NCBI RefSeq assembly: GCF_001941965.1 | Contig: NZ_MKZO01000036.1 | Span: 1-64,000, forward strand | Source: Pseudomonas putida | Lineage (GTDB): Bacteria > Pseudomonadota > Gammaproteobacteria > Pseudomonadales > Pseudomonadaceae | DNA length: 64,000 nt | Direction of reading: 5' to 3' | Part shown: positions 1 through 7,877 of the stretch, piece after piece | Layout of the letters: the number at the start of each line of letters is the position of its first letter | Position numbering within the stretch: the first letter of the stretch is position 1 | Made by a program: the position numbers and the translations under genes | Notes under the pieces: model-generated | What the model saw: only the letters and a program-made list of their open reading frames with translations | The model's database searches: none | Told to the model about the DNA's origin: nothing

Positions 1-55
1 TGTGTTAGGCCTGCCGCCAGCGTTCAATCTGAGCCATGATCAAACTCTTCAGTTC
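1..55 (-). rRNA. rrs: 16S ribosomal RNA, 5' end (partial)
   Basis: Read on the minus strand, the first bases contain the universal 16S start region (AGAGTTTGATCATGGCTCAG) followed by the usual Pseudomonas continuation. The mature 5' end is placed by analogy with other Pseudomonas at about base 55. The gene runs off the left edge of the window, so only its first ~55 nt are present. The promoters and boxA to its right belong to it. Confidence 0.97.
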
Positions 56-205
56 AATACTGCTTGGGTTTTGAGAAAACCCTAAACTTGGCTCAGCAAT
101 CTCAAAATGAACTATTTCGATTTCTCGCATAGTCACTTGTGATGCTGATAATCTTTCTGACTATCAGTCCATTATCACAAGCACCCACACGAATTGCTTG
201 ATTCA

Positions 206-218
206 GTTGTTAAAGAGC
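206..218 (-). promoter_or_regulatory. rRNA leader boxA antitermination site
   Basis: The minus strand reads GCTCTTTAACAAC, a match to the boxA element of rRNA leaders (TGCTCTTTAACA in E. coli), where NusB/NusE load to make RNA polymerase resistant to Rho. It lies about 150 nt upstream of the mature 16S end and downstream of all three promoters, as expected. Confidence 0.85.
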
Positions 219-253
219 GGTGGTTGAAGTCTTTCGCTTCAACCGAGGCGCGC

Positions 254-281
254 ATTCTACGCTTTCCTCAGAGTCTGTCAA
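254..281 (-). promoter_or_regulatory. rrn promoter nearest the 16S gene
   Basis: On the minus strand there is a -35 TTGACA (281-276), a 16-bp spacer and a -10 TAGAAT (259-254), followed by a G+C-rich discriminator (GCGCGCC). This is a near-consensus sigma70 promoter with the discriminator type expected for stringent control. It is the last of three tandem promoters. Confidence 0.85.
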
Positions 282-363
282 GCGTTTATTTTGAAGTCTT
301 TCAGAATTTCTCTTTGAACTTCAACCACTTGACTCGCTGCGATCTCTCGTTAGCGGGAGGCGA

Positions 364-391
364 ATTCTACAGCGTTACAACCTGCTGTCAA
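364..391 (-). promoter_or_regulatory. rrn promoter, middle
   Basis: The minus strand has -35 TTGACA (391-386), 16-bp spacer and -10 TAGAAT (369-364). It has the same hexamers and spacer as the promoter 110 bp further downstream, so the two look like a duplication of one promoter unit. Confidence 0.85.
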
Positions 392-506
392 CCACCTTTT
401 TCAACCGCTTTCGGAGAAGACCGAAACACTTCCTACACTCTCAAGAACATCTAACTCGTTGAATCTCAAGGAGTTTTCCGTTCCGACTGCGCCGGAAGTG
501 GCGCGA

Positions 507-534
507 ATTATAGAGAGATAAAACGGGGCGTCAA
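507..534 (-). promoter_or_regulatory. rrn promoter, most distal (P1-like)
   Basis: The minus strand has -35 TTGACG (534-529), 16-bp spacer and -10 TATAAT (512-507) followed by a G+C-rich discriminator (TCGCGCC). Upstream lies an A/T-containing stretch. With the other two promoters it fills the region between the 16S gene and bauC; no protein-coding gene is supported between 56 and 585. Confidence 0.85.
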
Positions 535-585
535 GCACTTATTGCAACAAATCTGTCATTGCGGTCAAAAAGCCCTTAAAAGCAC

Positions 586-614
586 AGCGGGGAGGCCCAA
601 AGGGCCTCCCCGCT
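586..614 (-). terminator. Rho-independent terminator of bauC
   Basis: A 13-bp perfect stem (AGCGGGGAGGCCC with its complement) and a 3-nt loop lie 25 bp after the bauC stop. On the minus strand T-rich tracts (TTTTAAGGG then TTTTT) follow. It separates bauC from the rRNA promoters, which read in the same direction. Confidence 0.9.
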
Positions 615-639
615 TCTTCTATATAGAAGAGAACCGCGC

Positions 640-2133
640 TTACAAGCTCGGGAACGCGAACTGCGAAGCCTCATGGCTTGCACGTTGCGGCCAGCGCTGG
701 GTGATCGCCTTGCGCCGGGTGTAGAAGCGCACACCATCCGGACCGTAGGCATGCAGGTCGCCAAACAGCGAACGCTTCCAGCCGCCGAAGCTGTGGTACG
801 CCACCGGTACCGGCAGCGGCACGTTGACACCGACCATGCCCACTTCGATCTCGTCGCAGAACAGACGCGCCGCTTCACCGTCACGGGTGAAGATGCAGGT
901 ACCGTTGCCGTATTCGTGATCGTTGATCAGTTGCATCGCCTCTTCCAGGCTGTTGACCCGAACCACGCACAGCACCGGCCCGAAGATCTCTTCCTTATAG
1001 ATGCGCATCTCAGGGGTCACGCGGTCGAACAGCGTACCGCCAACGAAGTAGCCATCTTCATGACCGGCCACGCGCAAACCACGACCATCCACCACCAGCT
1101 CGGCGCCAGCCGCCAGGCCGTCGTCGATATAGCCCACTACCTTGTCGCGAGCCGCCGCGGTGACCAGCGGGCCCATGTCCAGGCCGCAGGAAGTGCCGGC
1201 ACCGATCTTCAGGCCCTGGATCTGCGGAACCAGCTTGGCCACCAGCGCATCGGCAACCTGGTCACCCACGCACACCGCCACCGAGATCGCCATGCAACGC
1301 TCGCCGCAGGAACCGTAGGCCGCGCCCATCAGTGCGCTGACCGCGTTGTCCAGGTCCGCATCCGGCATCAGTACCGCATGGTTCTTGGCGCCGCCCAGTG
1401 CCTGGACGCGCTTGCCGCGCTTGGTGCCTTCGGCATAGATGTATTCGGCGATCGGCGTCGAACCGACGAAGCTCAGCGCCTTCACTTCCGGCGCCTCGAT
1501 CAGCGCGTCCACCGCTTCCTTGTCACCATGCACCACGTTCAGCACGCCTTTCGGCAGACCGGCTTCCTGCAGCAACTGGGCGATCAGCAGGGTCGAGCTC
1601 GGATCGCGCTCGGACGGCTTGAGGATGAAGCAGTTGCCGCAGGCGATGGCCAGCGGATACATCCACAGCGGCACCATGGCCGGGAAGTTGAACGGAGTGA
1701 TACCGGCGACCACGCCCAGGGGCTGGAAGTCGGACCAGGCATCGATGTTCGGGCCGACGTTGCGGCTGTACTCGCCTTTCAGCACTTCAGGGGCGGCACA
1801 GGCGAACTCGACGTTCTCGATCCCGCGCTTCAGTTCACCGGCAGCATCTTCCAGGGTCTTGCCGTGCTCCTCGCTGATCAGCTGGGAGATGCGCGCTTCG
1901 TTCTGCTCCAGCAGTTGCTTGAAGCGGAACATCACCTGGGCACGCTTGGCCGGTGGGGTGTTGCGCCAGGCCGGGAACGCAGCCTTGGCCGAATCGATCG
2001 CTTGCTGCACGGTGGCGCGGCTGGCCAGGGCCACCTTGTGGATCGCCTGGCCGGTGGACGGGTTGAAAACGTCGGCGGTGCGCTCGTTCGGGGAAACCAG
2101 CTCGCCATTGATCAGATGTGCAACGGTGCTCAT
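640..2133 (-). CDS. bauC: CoA-acylating (methyl)malonate-semialdehyde dehydrogenase
   Basis: 497 aa, the usual length of CoA-dependent methylmalonate-semialdehyde dehydrogenases (MmsA/IolA family of aldehyde dehydrogenases). The N-terminal NAD-binding part includes ITPFNFPAMVPLWM, and the catalytic cysteine is in GSCGERCMA at about residue 284. These enzymes oxidise malonate or methylmalonate semialdehyde to acetyl-CoA or propionyl-CoA with loss of CO2. The gene lies 62 bp downstream of a beta-alanine:pyruvate transaminase, whose product is malonate semialdehyde, so the BauC role in beta-alanine breakdown is inferred; a valine-pathway mmsA remains possible. Start ATG has a moderate GGAG upstream. 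Confidence 0.93.
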   Translation of the reverse strand: MSTVAHLINGELVSPNERTADVFNPSTGQAIHKVALASRATVQQAIDSAKAAFPAWRNTPPAKRAQVMFRFKQLLEQNEARISQLISEEHGKTLEDAAGELKRGIENVEFACAAPEVLKGEYSRNVGPNIDAWSDFQPLGVVAGITPFNFPAMVPLWMYPLAIACGNCFILKPSERDPSSTLLIAQLLQEAGLPKGVLNVVHGDKEAVDALIEAPEVKALSFVGSTPIAEYIYAEGTKRGKRVQALGGAKNHAVLMPDADLDNAVSALMGAAYGSCGERCMAISVAVCVGDQVADALVAKLVPQIQGLKIGAGTSCGLDMGPLVTAAARDKVVGYIDDGLAAGAELVVDGRGLRVAGHEDGYFVGGTLFDRVTPEMRIYKEEIFGPVLCVVRVNSLEEAMQLINDHEYGNGTCIFTRDGEAARLFCDEIEVGMVGVNVPLPVPVAYHSFGGWKRSLFGDLHAYGPDGVRFYTRRKAITQRWPQRASHEASQFAFPSL

Positions 2134-2159
2134 GCATTAACTCCGGTATTCAGGTTCGA

Positions 2160-2177
2160 GCGGGCCAGGCGGCCCGC
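2160..2177 (-). other. intercistronic hairpin between bauA and bauC
   Basis: A perfect 7-bp G+C stem (GCGGGCC/GGCCCGC) with a 4-nt loop sits in the 62-bp gap of the bauA-bauC operon. There is no T tract, so it is more likely a stability or processing hairpin than a terminator. Confidence 0.4.
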
Positions 2178-2195
2178 CCCGGGAAGAGGAATCGA

Positions 2196-3542
2196 TCAGT
2201 CGATGGCGTTCAGTGCTTCGCCCACCGCATCGAACAGGCGGTCCAGTTCCTGCGGCTGGGTATTGAAGGTCGGGCCGAACTGCAGGGTGTCGCCGCCGTA
2301 GCGCACATAGAAGCCGGCTTGCCACAGCTTCATCGCTGCTTCGTAAGGACGCACGATCGCATCACCGTCGCGCGCGGCGATCTGGATCGCGCCGGCCAGG
2401 CCGTAGTTACGGATGTCGATGACGTTCCTGGTGCCCTTGATGCCGTGCAGCACGTTCTCGAAGTGCGGCGCCAGTTCGGCGGCGGACTGCACCAGGTTTT
2501 CCTTCTGCAGCAGATCCAGCGCCGCGATACCGGCCGCGCACGCCACCGGGTGTGCCGAGTAGGTGTAGCCATGGGGGAATTCCACCGCGTATTCCGGCGT
2601 CGGCTGGTTCATGAAGGTCTGGTAGATCTCGCTGCTGGCGATCACCGCGCCCATCGGGATGGCGCCGTTGGTGACCTGCTTGGCGATGCACATCAGGTCC
2701 GGGGTCACGCCGAAGGCGTCGGCACCGAACATCGAGCCCAAGCGGCCGAAGCCGGTGATGACTTCGTCGAAGATCAGCAGGATGTTGTGCTGGTCGCAGA
2801 TTTCCCGCAGGCGTTTCAGATAACCCTTCGGCGGCGGCAGGACACCGGCGGAACCGGCCAGCGGCTCGACGATCAGCGCGGCGATGTTCGACGCATCGTG
2901 CAATTCGATCAGCTTGAGCATTTCATCGGCCAGGGCGATACCGCCCTCTTCCGGCATGCCCTTGGTGAAGGCGTTGCCAGGCAGCACGGTGTGCGGAATG
3001 TGGTCCACATCCAGCAACTGGCCGAACAGTTTGCGGTTGCCGTTCACCCCACCCAGGCTGGTGCCGGCGATGTTCACGCCGTGGTAGCCACGGGCACGAC
3101 CGATCAGCTTGGTCTTGGTGGCCTGGCCTTTCAGGCGCCAGTAGGCACGCACCATCTTCACCGCGGTGTCGCAGCACTCGGAACCGGAGTTGGTATAGAA
3201 GACGTGATTCAGATTGCCCGGGGTCAGTTCGGTGATCTTCTCGGCCAACTGGAACGACAGCGGGTGACCGAACTGGAAGGCCGGCGAGTAATCCAGCACG
3301 CCCAGCTGGCGGGCGACGGCTTCCTGGATTTCCTTGCGGGTGTGGCCGGCGCCGCAGGTCCACAGGCCGGACAGGGCGTCGAAGATCTTGCGGCCCTTGT
3401 CGTCGACCAGGTAGTTGCCTTCGGCGGCAACGATCAGGCGCGGATCACGCTGGAAATTGCGGTTGGCGGTGTACGGCATCCAGTGCGCATCCAGCTTCAG
3501 CTGGCTGGCCAGACCGACAGGAGCGTTTTCAGGCAGGTTCAT
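2196..3542 (-). CDS. bauA: beta-alanine:pyruvate transaminase (omega-amino acid transaminase)
   Basis: 448 aa from the ATG at 3542, the same length as known Pseudomonas class III omega-transaminases. The PLP-binding region is visible: IFDEVITGFGR and the Schiff-base lysine in CIAKQVTNGAIPMGA, plus GSECCDTAVKMVRAYW and the YHG of RARGYHGVN. The enzyme moves the amino group of beta-alanine to pyruvate, giving malonate semialdehyde and alanine; it is first in a two-gene operon with bauC. An upstream in-frame extension of this reading frame has no coding character and overlaps the divergent regulator, so it is not included. Confidence 0.95.
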   Translation of the reverse strand: MNLPENAPVGLASQLKLDAHWMPYTANRNFQRDPRLIVAAEGNYLVDDKGRKIFDALSGLWTCGAGHTRKEIQEAVARQLGVLDYSPAFQFGHPLSFQLAEKITELTPGNLNHVFYTNSGSECCDTAVKMVRAYWRLKGQATKTKLIGRARGYHGVNIAGTSLGGVNGNRKLFGQLLDVDHIPHTVLPGNAFTKGMPEEGGIALADEMLKLIELHDASNIAALIVEPLAGSAGVLPPPKGYLKRLREICDQHNILLIFDEVITGFGRLGSMFGADAFGVTPDLMCIAKQVTNGAIPMGAVIASSEIYQTFMNQPTPEYAVEFPHGYTYSAHPVACAAGIAALDLLQKENLVQSAAELAPHFENVLHGIKGTRNVIDIRNYGLAGAIQIAARDGDAIVRPYEAAMKLWQAGFYVRYGGDTLQFGPTFNTQPQELDRLFDAVGEALNAID

Positions 3543-3614
3543 CGACAGGACCTCGCAAGGCAGGTTGAACAGCATTCGGTGTATTGCCGATAACTTGTCA
3601 CGGCTATAAAGTCT

Positions 3615-3632
3615 GGAAAACTCTACTTTTCC
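3615..3632. promoter_or_regulatory. 18-bp palindrome between bauA and bauR, candidate BauR operator
   Basis: GGAAAA and TTTTCC form a perfect inverted repeat with a 6-bp centre in the 117-bp divergent intergenic region. LysR-type regulators commonly bind such a site between their own gene and the target operon, so a BauR site is inferred; no binding data can be read from the sequence. Confidence 0.45.
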
Positions 3633-3659
3633 AATCTTTGGATTACCGGACACTAAACT

Positions 3660-4577
3660 ATGAGCCGCCGCCCCGAACCGCTTTCCCAGGTCAGCGATTT
3701 CGATATCCGCCTGCTGAAGATTTTCCGCAGCGTGGTCGAGTGTGGCGGCTTCTCCGCGGCGGAGAACGTGCTGGGCATTGGCCGCTCGGCGATCAGCCAG
3801 CAGATGGGCGACCTGGAGCAACGTCTCGGCCTGCGTCTTTGCCAGCGCGGCCGTGCCGGCTTCTCGCTGACCGAGGAAGGTCGCGAGGTCTACCAGTCGG
3901 CGCTGCAACTGCTCAGCGCCCTGGAAAGCTTCCGCACCGAAGTCAACGGCCTGCACCAGCACCTGCGTGGCGAACTGAACATCGGCCTGACCGACAATCT
4001 GGTGACCATGCCCCACATGCGCATCACCCACGCCCTGGCCCAGCTCAAGGACCGTGGCCCTGACGTGCGAATTCGTATCAGGATGATTCCACCCAGCCAG
4101 GTGGAACAGGGTGTGCTCGACGGCAGCCTGCATGTCGGCGTAGTGCCCCAGGCCAGCCCGCTGTCCGGCCTGGAATACCAGCCGCTGTACAGCGAGCGCT
4201 CGCTGCTGTACTGCGCCGTTGGCCATCCGCTGTTCTATGCCGACGACCGGCAACTGGATGACCAGCGCCTCAACGCCCAGGACGCCGTCGCCCCGACCTA
4301 CCGCCTGCCCGCGGAAATCCAGGCCCTGCACCAGGCGCTCAACTGCACCGCCAGCGCGTCGGACCGCGAAGGTATCGCCTTCCTGATCCTCACCGGTCGC
4401 TATATCGGCTACCTGCCGGATCACTACGCCACCTTCTGGGTCCAGCAGGGTCGCCTGCGCGTGCTCAAGCCGACCGAGCGCTTCTATGACCTGTCCCTGG
4501 CGTGGGTCACGCGCAAGGGCCGGCGGCCCCATCTGGTCCTGGAAAGCTTCCTCGAGAGCCTGGCTGCGACACGATAG
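3660..4577 (+). CDS. bauR: LysR-type regulator of beta-alanine catabolism
   Basis: 305 aa with an N-terminal LysR winged helix (residues ~14-73: ...FRSVVECGGFSAAENVLGIGRSAISQQ...) and a substrate-binding domain to the C-terminus. It is transcribed away from bauA-bauC with a 117-bp shared promoter region that carries a palindrome. The arrangement matches the bauR-bauA order known in P. aeruginosa, where the regulator activates the operon in response to beta-alanine. Identity is from family plus position. Confidence 0.85.
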   Translation: MSRRPEPLSQVSDFDIRLLKIFRSVVECGGFSAAENVLGIGRSAISQQMGDLEQRLGLRLCQRGRAGFSLTEEGREVYQSALQLLSALESFRTEVNGLHQHLRGELNIGLTDNLVTMPHMRITHALAQLKDRGPDVRIRIRMIPPSQVEQGVLDGSLHVGVVPQASPLSGLEYQPLYSERSLLYCAVGHPLFYADDRQLDDQRLNAQDAVAPTYRLPAEIQALHQALNCTASASDREGIAFLILTGRYIGYLPDHYATFWVQQGRLRVLKPTERFYDLSLAWVTRKGRRPHLVLESFLESLAATR

Positions 4578-4676
4578 GGCGCAATTGCGATATTCTCGCG
4601 TCTTCGCGCTTGTCTGCCCGCCGTGCCTGGGGTATCAACGCATGTGCCTTAATTTCCTTGCTTGCCGGAATTGCCC

Positions 4677-5336
4677 ATGACCCTTGAAGTGCCCGCCCAC
4701 CGCACCCTCGCCGCCAAGCCCGCCGGGCGAATTCGTCAGAAGAACGAACAGGCGATCATCCAGGCCGCCGAGGACGAGTTCGCCCGTCACGGCTTCAAGG
4801 GCACGAGCATGAACACCATCGCCCTCAACGCCGGGCTGCCCAAGGCCAACCTGCACTACTACTTCACCAACAAGCTGGGGCTGTATATCGCGGTTCTGAG
4901 CAACATCATCGAATTGTGGGACAGCACCTTCAACGCCCTCAGTGTCGAGGACGACCCGGCCGAAGCCCTCGCCCGCTACATCCGCGCGAAGATGGAGTTC
5001 TCCCGACGCAACCCGCAGGCCTCGCGGATCTTCGCCATGGAGATCATCAGCGGCGGCAATTGCCTTACCGATTATTTCAGCCAGGACTACCGCGAGTGGT
5101 TCAAGGGCCGCGCCGGCGTGTTCCAGGCCTGGATGGACGCCGGCAAGATGGACCGGCTGGAACCTGTGCACCTGATCTTCCTGCTGTGGAGCAGCACCCA
5201 GCACTACGCCGATTTCGCCACGCAGATCTGCCAGGTCACCGGCCGCAGCCGCCTGACCAAGCAGGACATGGAAGAAGCCGGCGACAACCTTATCCACATC
5301 ATCCTCAAGGGCTGTGGCCTGACGCCGCCGAACTGA
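4677..5336 (+). CDS. TetR/AcrR family regulator, RutR-like
   Basis: 219 aa from the ATG at 4677. The N-terminal TetR helix-turn-helix is clear (residues ~20-65, containing AAEDEFARHGFKGTSMNTIA and NLHYYFTNK). The C-terminal part (about residues 85-205) resembles the RutR/YcdC dimerisation domain. RutR in enterobacteria senses uracil and controls pyrimidine use, and degraded pyrimidines yield beta-alanine, so its place beside the bau genes is suggestive. The effector and targets here are unknown. It is followed 10 bp later by the YigZ gene. Confidence 0.8.
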   Translation: MTLEVPAHRTLAAKPAGRIRQKNEQAIIQAAEDEFARHGFKGTSMNTIALNAGLPKANLHYYFTNKLGLYIAVLSNIIELWDSTFNALSVEDDPAEALARYIRAKMEFSRRNPQASRIFAMEIISGGNCLTDYFSQDYREWFKGRAGVFQAWMDAGKMDRLEPVHLIFLLWSSTQHYADFATQICQVTGRSRLTKQDMEEAGDNLIHIILKGCGLTPPN

Positions 5337-5346
5337 ACACCCGCTT

Positions 5347-5931
5347 ATGCCTTCTACCCTGCTGGACACCTGCGAATTTCGCGAAGAGATTCGCAAGAGC
5401 CGTTTCATCACCCTCGCCGCGCCGATCAGCACGCCTGCCGACGCCCAGGCCTTCCTCGAACAGCACAGCGACCTCGCCGCCACCCACAATTGCTGGGCCT
5501 GGAAGATCGGCGCCCAGTACCGCAGCAGTGACGACGGCGAACCCGGCGGCACGGCGGGCCGGCCGATCCTCGCCGCCATCGAGGCCCAGGATTGCGATCA
5601 GGTCGTGGTTCTGGTGATCCGCTGGTACGGCGGCATCCAGCTGGGTACCGGCGGCCTGGCCCGGGCCTACGGCGGCGGGGCCAACAAGTGCCTGCAACAG
5701 GCGCCGAAGCGCCTGTTGATAAGTCGTACCGAACTGAAATGCAGCTGCTCGTTCAGTGAACTGGCCCTGCTCAAGCTGCGGGTCGCCGAGGCGGAGGGCG
5801 TAATCCTCAACGAGGCATTCACCGCCAACGGCGTCGATGTGCAACTCGCCCTCGGCGCCGAACATATCGCTAGCGTCCAGCGCCAGCTGGCCGACCTCAG
5901 CCGCGGCCGCATCCTCCTCGAAACCTGCTGA
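5347..5931 (+). CDS. IMPACT/YigZ family protein
   Basis: 194 aa, the usual size for YigZ (UPF0029). The N-terminal IMPACT domain carries the signature around NCWAWKIG and the glycine-rich DGEPGGTAGRPIL at about residues 60-72; the C-terminal ferredoxin-like domain spans roughly 130-190. The molecular function of bacterial YigZ is not settled. It starts 10 bp after the TetR gene and is probably cotranscribed with it. Confidence 0.9.
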   Translation: MPSTLLDTCEFREEIRKSRFITLAAPISTPADAQAFLEQHSDLAATHNCWAWKIGAQYRSSDDGEPGGTAGRPILAAIEAQDCDQVVVLVIRWYGGIQLGTGGLARAYGGGANKCLQQAPKRLLISRTELKCSCSFSELALLKLRVAEAEGVILNEAFTANGVDVQLALGAEHIASVQRQLADLSRGRILLETC

Positions 5932-5961
5932 GCAATTGCCCACATCCACTGTGGGCCTGGC

Positions 5962-5970
5962 TGTGGATAA
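5962..5970 (-). other. perfect DnaA-box 9-mer
   Basis: TGTGGATAA, the complement of the consensus DnaA box TTATCCACA, in the 276-bp gap after the YigZ gene. A second identical copy lies 202 bp to the right in the same orientation. Confidence 0.45.
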
Positions 5971-5985
5971 CCTCTGGGCAGGCCG

Positions 5986-6014
5986 CTGCAAGCCTTCTGC
6001 GACAAGGCTTGCAG
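5986..6014. other. perfect 11-bp stem hairpin
   Basis: CTGCAAGCCTT and AAGGCTTGCAG pair perfectly around a 7-nt loop, 55 bp downstream of the YigZ stop. There is no U tract directly after it, so termination is uncertain; it may cap the TetR-YigZ transcript. Confidence 0.5.
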
Positions 6015-6163
6015 GGAAACGATCATATTTTGATCAAAGTTTGATGACAGCGCCTCATTCACCGAAAAATCAGCAGCTTGACTGTGTTTATCGCCGTTCG
6101 AAGGCAGCGAATCCGGGCTTATATCCAGCGAAGCGGCTTGCTCACAGATACTGTGGAGCAAGC

Positions 6164-6172
6164 TGTGGATAA
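6164..6172 (-). other. second perfect DnaA-box 9-mer
   Basis: The same TGTGGATAA as at 5962, in the same orientation. The bases between contain several GATC and TTGATCA motifs. No gene is supported from 5932 to 6207. Confidence 0.45.
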
Positions 6173-6207
6173 ACCGTGCACGCCTGCGCCAATCGCTTGC
6201 CGGGCCG

Positions 6208-6633
6208 TCACGCCAGGGACTTGATCATTTTTTGATCAGGATTGACCACCGGCCACAACTGCAGGACGCCCCAGGCCAACTCCAGAACCAGGAACCCCCA
6301 AAGCAGCTGGGTTGCACCGTGCATCAGCGCGTAGCCCTGCCACGATGCAAACAGCAGGCGCCCCACCGCGTCGTAGCGACCGAACTGCAACTGCGGGTCG
6401 CGAATCCGCAGGACTGACCATACGCAGATGATCGACCCCATCAGGTTGCCCATCAGCATGTGCAGCGAACCGAACTCGGGGAGATCACCAGACAACCCCA
6501 GGTAAGTGCTCACCTGGCCCAGCAGGCCATGCAGCAGCATGAAGCTCCAGGGGGTGACGAATGCCGCCGCCACCAGTAAATCGTACCAGCCGCTCGCCCT
6601 GACCAAACGACGGTAACCGCTCTGGCTCCACAT
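6208..6633 (-). CDS. small integral membrane protein, function unknown
   Basis: 141 aa from the ATG at 6633, chosen because GGAAGGAG lies 7 nt upstream. Four hydrophobic stretches are visible (about residues 16-38, 52-72, 86-105 and 108-126), so it is an inner-membrane protein. I do not recognise a named family. It is divergent from a MerR regulator, and its own promoter has MerR-type geometry, so that regulator probably controls it. Confidence 0.75.
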   Translation of the reverse strand: MWSQSGYRRLVRASGWYDLLVAAAFVTPWSFMLLHGLLGQVSTYLGLSGDLPEFGSLHMLMGNLMGSIICVWSVLRIRDPQLQFGRYDAVGRLLFASWQGYALMHGATQLLWGFLVLELAWGVLQLWPVVNPDQKMIKSLA

Positions 6634-6665
6634 GAAACGCTCCTTCCTGAAAAGTGAAGGCGGCA

Positions 6666-6696
6666 GGCTAAAGCCTGGAGTATGCTCCAAGGTCAA
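6666..6696 (-). promoter_or_regulatory. MerR-type promoter of the membrane protein gene
   Basis: On the minus strand a -35 TTGACC (6696-6691) and a -10-like TTAGCC (6671-6666) are 19 bp apart, the overlong spacing typical of promoters activated by MerR proteins. The spacer holds an imperfect palindrome with half-sites TGGAG and CTCCA. The divergent MerR gene starts 22 bp away. Confidence 0.7.
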
Positions 6697-6717
6697 CCCC
6701 TTCCCCAGGAATTGCCC

Positions 6718-7083
6718 GTGCGAATCGGAGAACTGGCGCAAACCTGCAGCGTCAGCCGCGACACCCTGCGTTTCTATGAAGAGCGCGGCCTGATCCGCTC
6801 CAGCCGCAGCGCCAACGGCTATCGTAACTACCCGGTGGAAACCGTGCAGTTGGTGCTGCTGATCAAGACCGCGCAGAAGCTCGGTTTCAGCCTCGGCGAA
6901 ATCAGCCAGAACGTCGCCGAGCTGTGGCAGGCGGCCGACCCCGAAGCACTGGTCACCCGCTTTATCCAGGACAAGCTGGCCCTGGTCGAGACCCGCATCG
7001 ACGCCCTCGTCGAATTGCGCCAGGCCCTCAGGCAGCGCCTGCAGGACCGCTGCCCTCTCACACTGAAAGGAGTTCCCGCATGA
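6718..7083 (+). CDS. MerR family transcriptional regulator
   Basis: 121 aa from a GTG at 6718, chosen because CAGGA lies 7 nt before it and the protein then starts directly with the MerR helix-turn-helix (MRIGELAQTCSVSRDTLRFYEERGLI). A coiled-coil dimerisation helix follows (residues ~80-115). No cysteine pair of the metal-sensing type is present, so it is not an obvious metal sensor; one cysteine is in the HTH and one near the end. It overlaps the SDR gene by ATGA and faces a membrane protein gene with a MerR-type promoter. Confidence 0.88.
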   Translation: MRIGELAQTCSVSRDTLRFYEERGLIRSSRSANGYRNYPVETVQLVLLIKTAQKLGFSLGEISQNVAELWQAADPEALVTRFIQDKLALVETRIDALVELRQALRQRLQDRCPLTLKGVPA

Positions 7084-7763
7084 CCGAGAAAACCGCCCTG
7101 ATCATCGGCGCCTCCCGTGGCCTCGGCCTCGGCCTGGTACAACGCCTGAGCGAAGACGGCTGGAAGGTCGTCGCCACCGTGCGCGACAGCGCCAAGGCCG
7201 ACGCGCTCAAGGGCGTGCCGGGTGTCCAGGTGGAAACCCTGGAAATGAACAGCAGCGCCCAGCTCGACGCCCTGCAACAGCGTCTCGCCGGCCAGAACTT
7301 CGACCTGCTGTTCGTCAACGCCGGGGTCAAGGGCCCGGACAACCAGGACGCCGAGGTCGCGCAACTGGCCGATATCGGCGACCTGTTCATGACCAACAGC
7401 GTGGCGCCGATCCGCGTTGCCCAACGCTTCGCCGGGCAGTTGAACGCCGACACCGGCGTCATCGCCTTCATGAGTTCGGTGCTGGGCAGCGTCGCCATCC
7501 CGGACGCTCCTGACCTGGCGCTGTACAAGGCCAGCAAGGCGGCGCTCAACTCGATGATCAACAGCTTTGTGGTGCGCCTCGGCGACAGCCGCCTGAGCGT
7601 ACTGGCCATGCACCCGGGCTGGGTGAAGACCGACATGGGTGGCGACGGCGCCGATATCGACGTGGCCACCAGCACCCGCGGCATGGTCGAGCAGGTCAAG
7701 GCCTACAGCGGCAAGCCGGGCCTGTACTACCTCAACTACAAGGGCGAACCGCTGATCTGGTGA
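7080..7763 (+). CDS. SDR family oxidoreductase
   Basis: 227 aa. The short-chain dehydrogenase pattern is clear: the cofactor glycine motif near the N-terminus (IIGASRGLGLG), NAG at about residue 80, the catalytic serine region FMSSVLGS and the YKASK active-site motif at about residue 150. It is NAD(P)H-dependent, with unknown substrate. Its ATG overlaps the MerR stop (ATGA) and AAAGGAG precedes it, so the two genes are translationally coupled. Confidence 0.9.
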   Translation: MTEKTALIIGASRGLGLGLVQRLSEDGWKVVATVRDSAKADALKGVPGVQVETLEMNSSAQLDALQQRLAGQNFDLLFVNAGVKGPDNQDAEVAQLADIGDLFMTNSVAPIRVAQRFAGQLNADTGVIAFMSSVLGSVAIPDAPDLALYKASKAALNSMINSFVVRLGDSRLSVLAMHPGWVKTDMGGDGADIDVATSTRGMVEQVKAYSGKPGLYYLNYKGEPLIW

Positions 7764-7770
7764 TTTTCCG

Positions 7771-7805
7771 CGCGGTGGGTGTAGACTCGCCCCTCGCCCA
7801 CCGCG
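7771..7805 (+). other. 9-bp stem hairpin after the SDR gene
   Basis: CGCGGTGGG and CCCACCGCG pair perfectly around a 17-nt loop just after the SDR stop. There is no T run after it, so it is only a weak terminator candidate. Confidence 0.35.
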
Positions 7806-7877
7806 GCGGACCTGGATCAGCAGACAGGGCAACACTGAGCTGGCTTACCTGAACCCACTTTCAGAGGAGCCGGCATC

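Noticed and set aside
194..454. Open frame in the rRNA leader
   Set aside because: It overlaps two strong rrn promoters and the boxA; no ribosome-binding site.
673..2301. A 542-codon open frame opposite bauC
   Set aside because: Shadow of bauC; no start signals and His/Arg-rich composition.
5932..6207. Possible replication origin because of DnaA boxes
   Set aside because: Only two boxes, no dnaA/dnaN/gidA neighbours and no long A/T-rich unwinding region.
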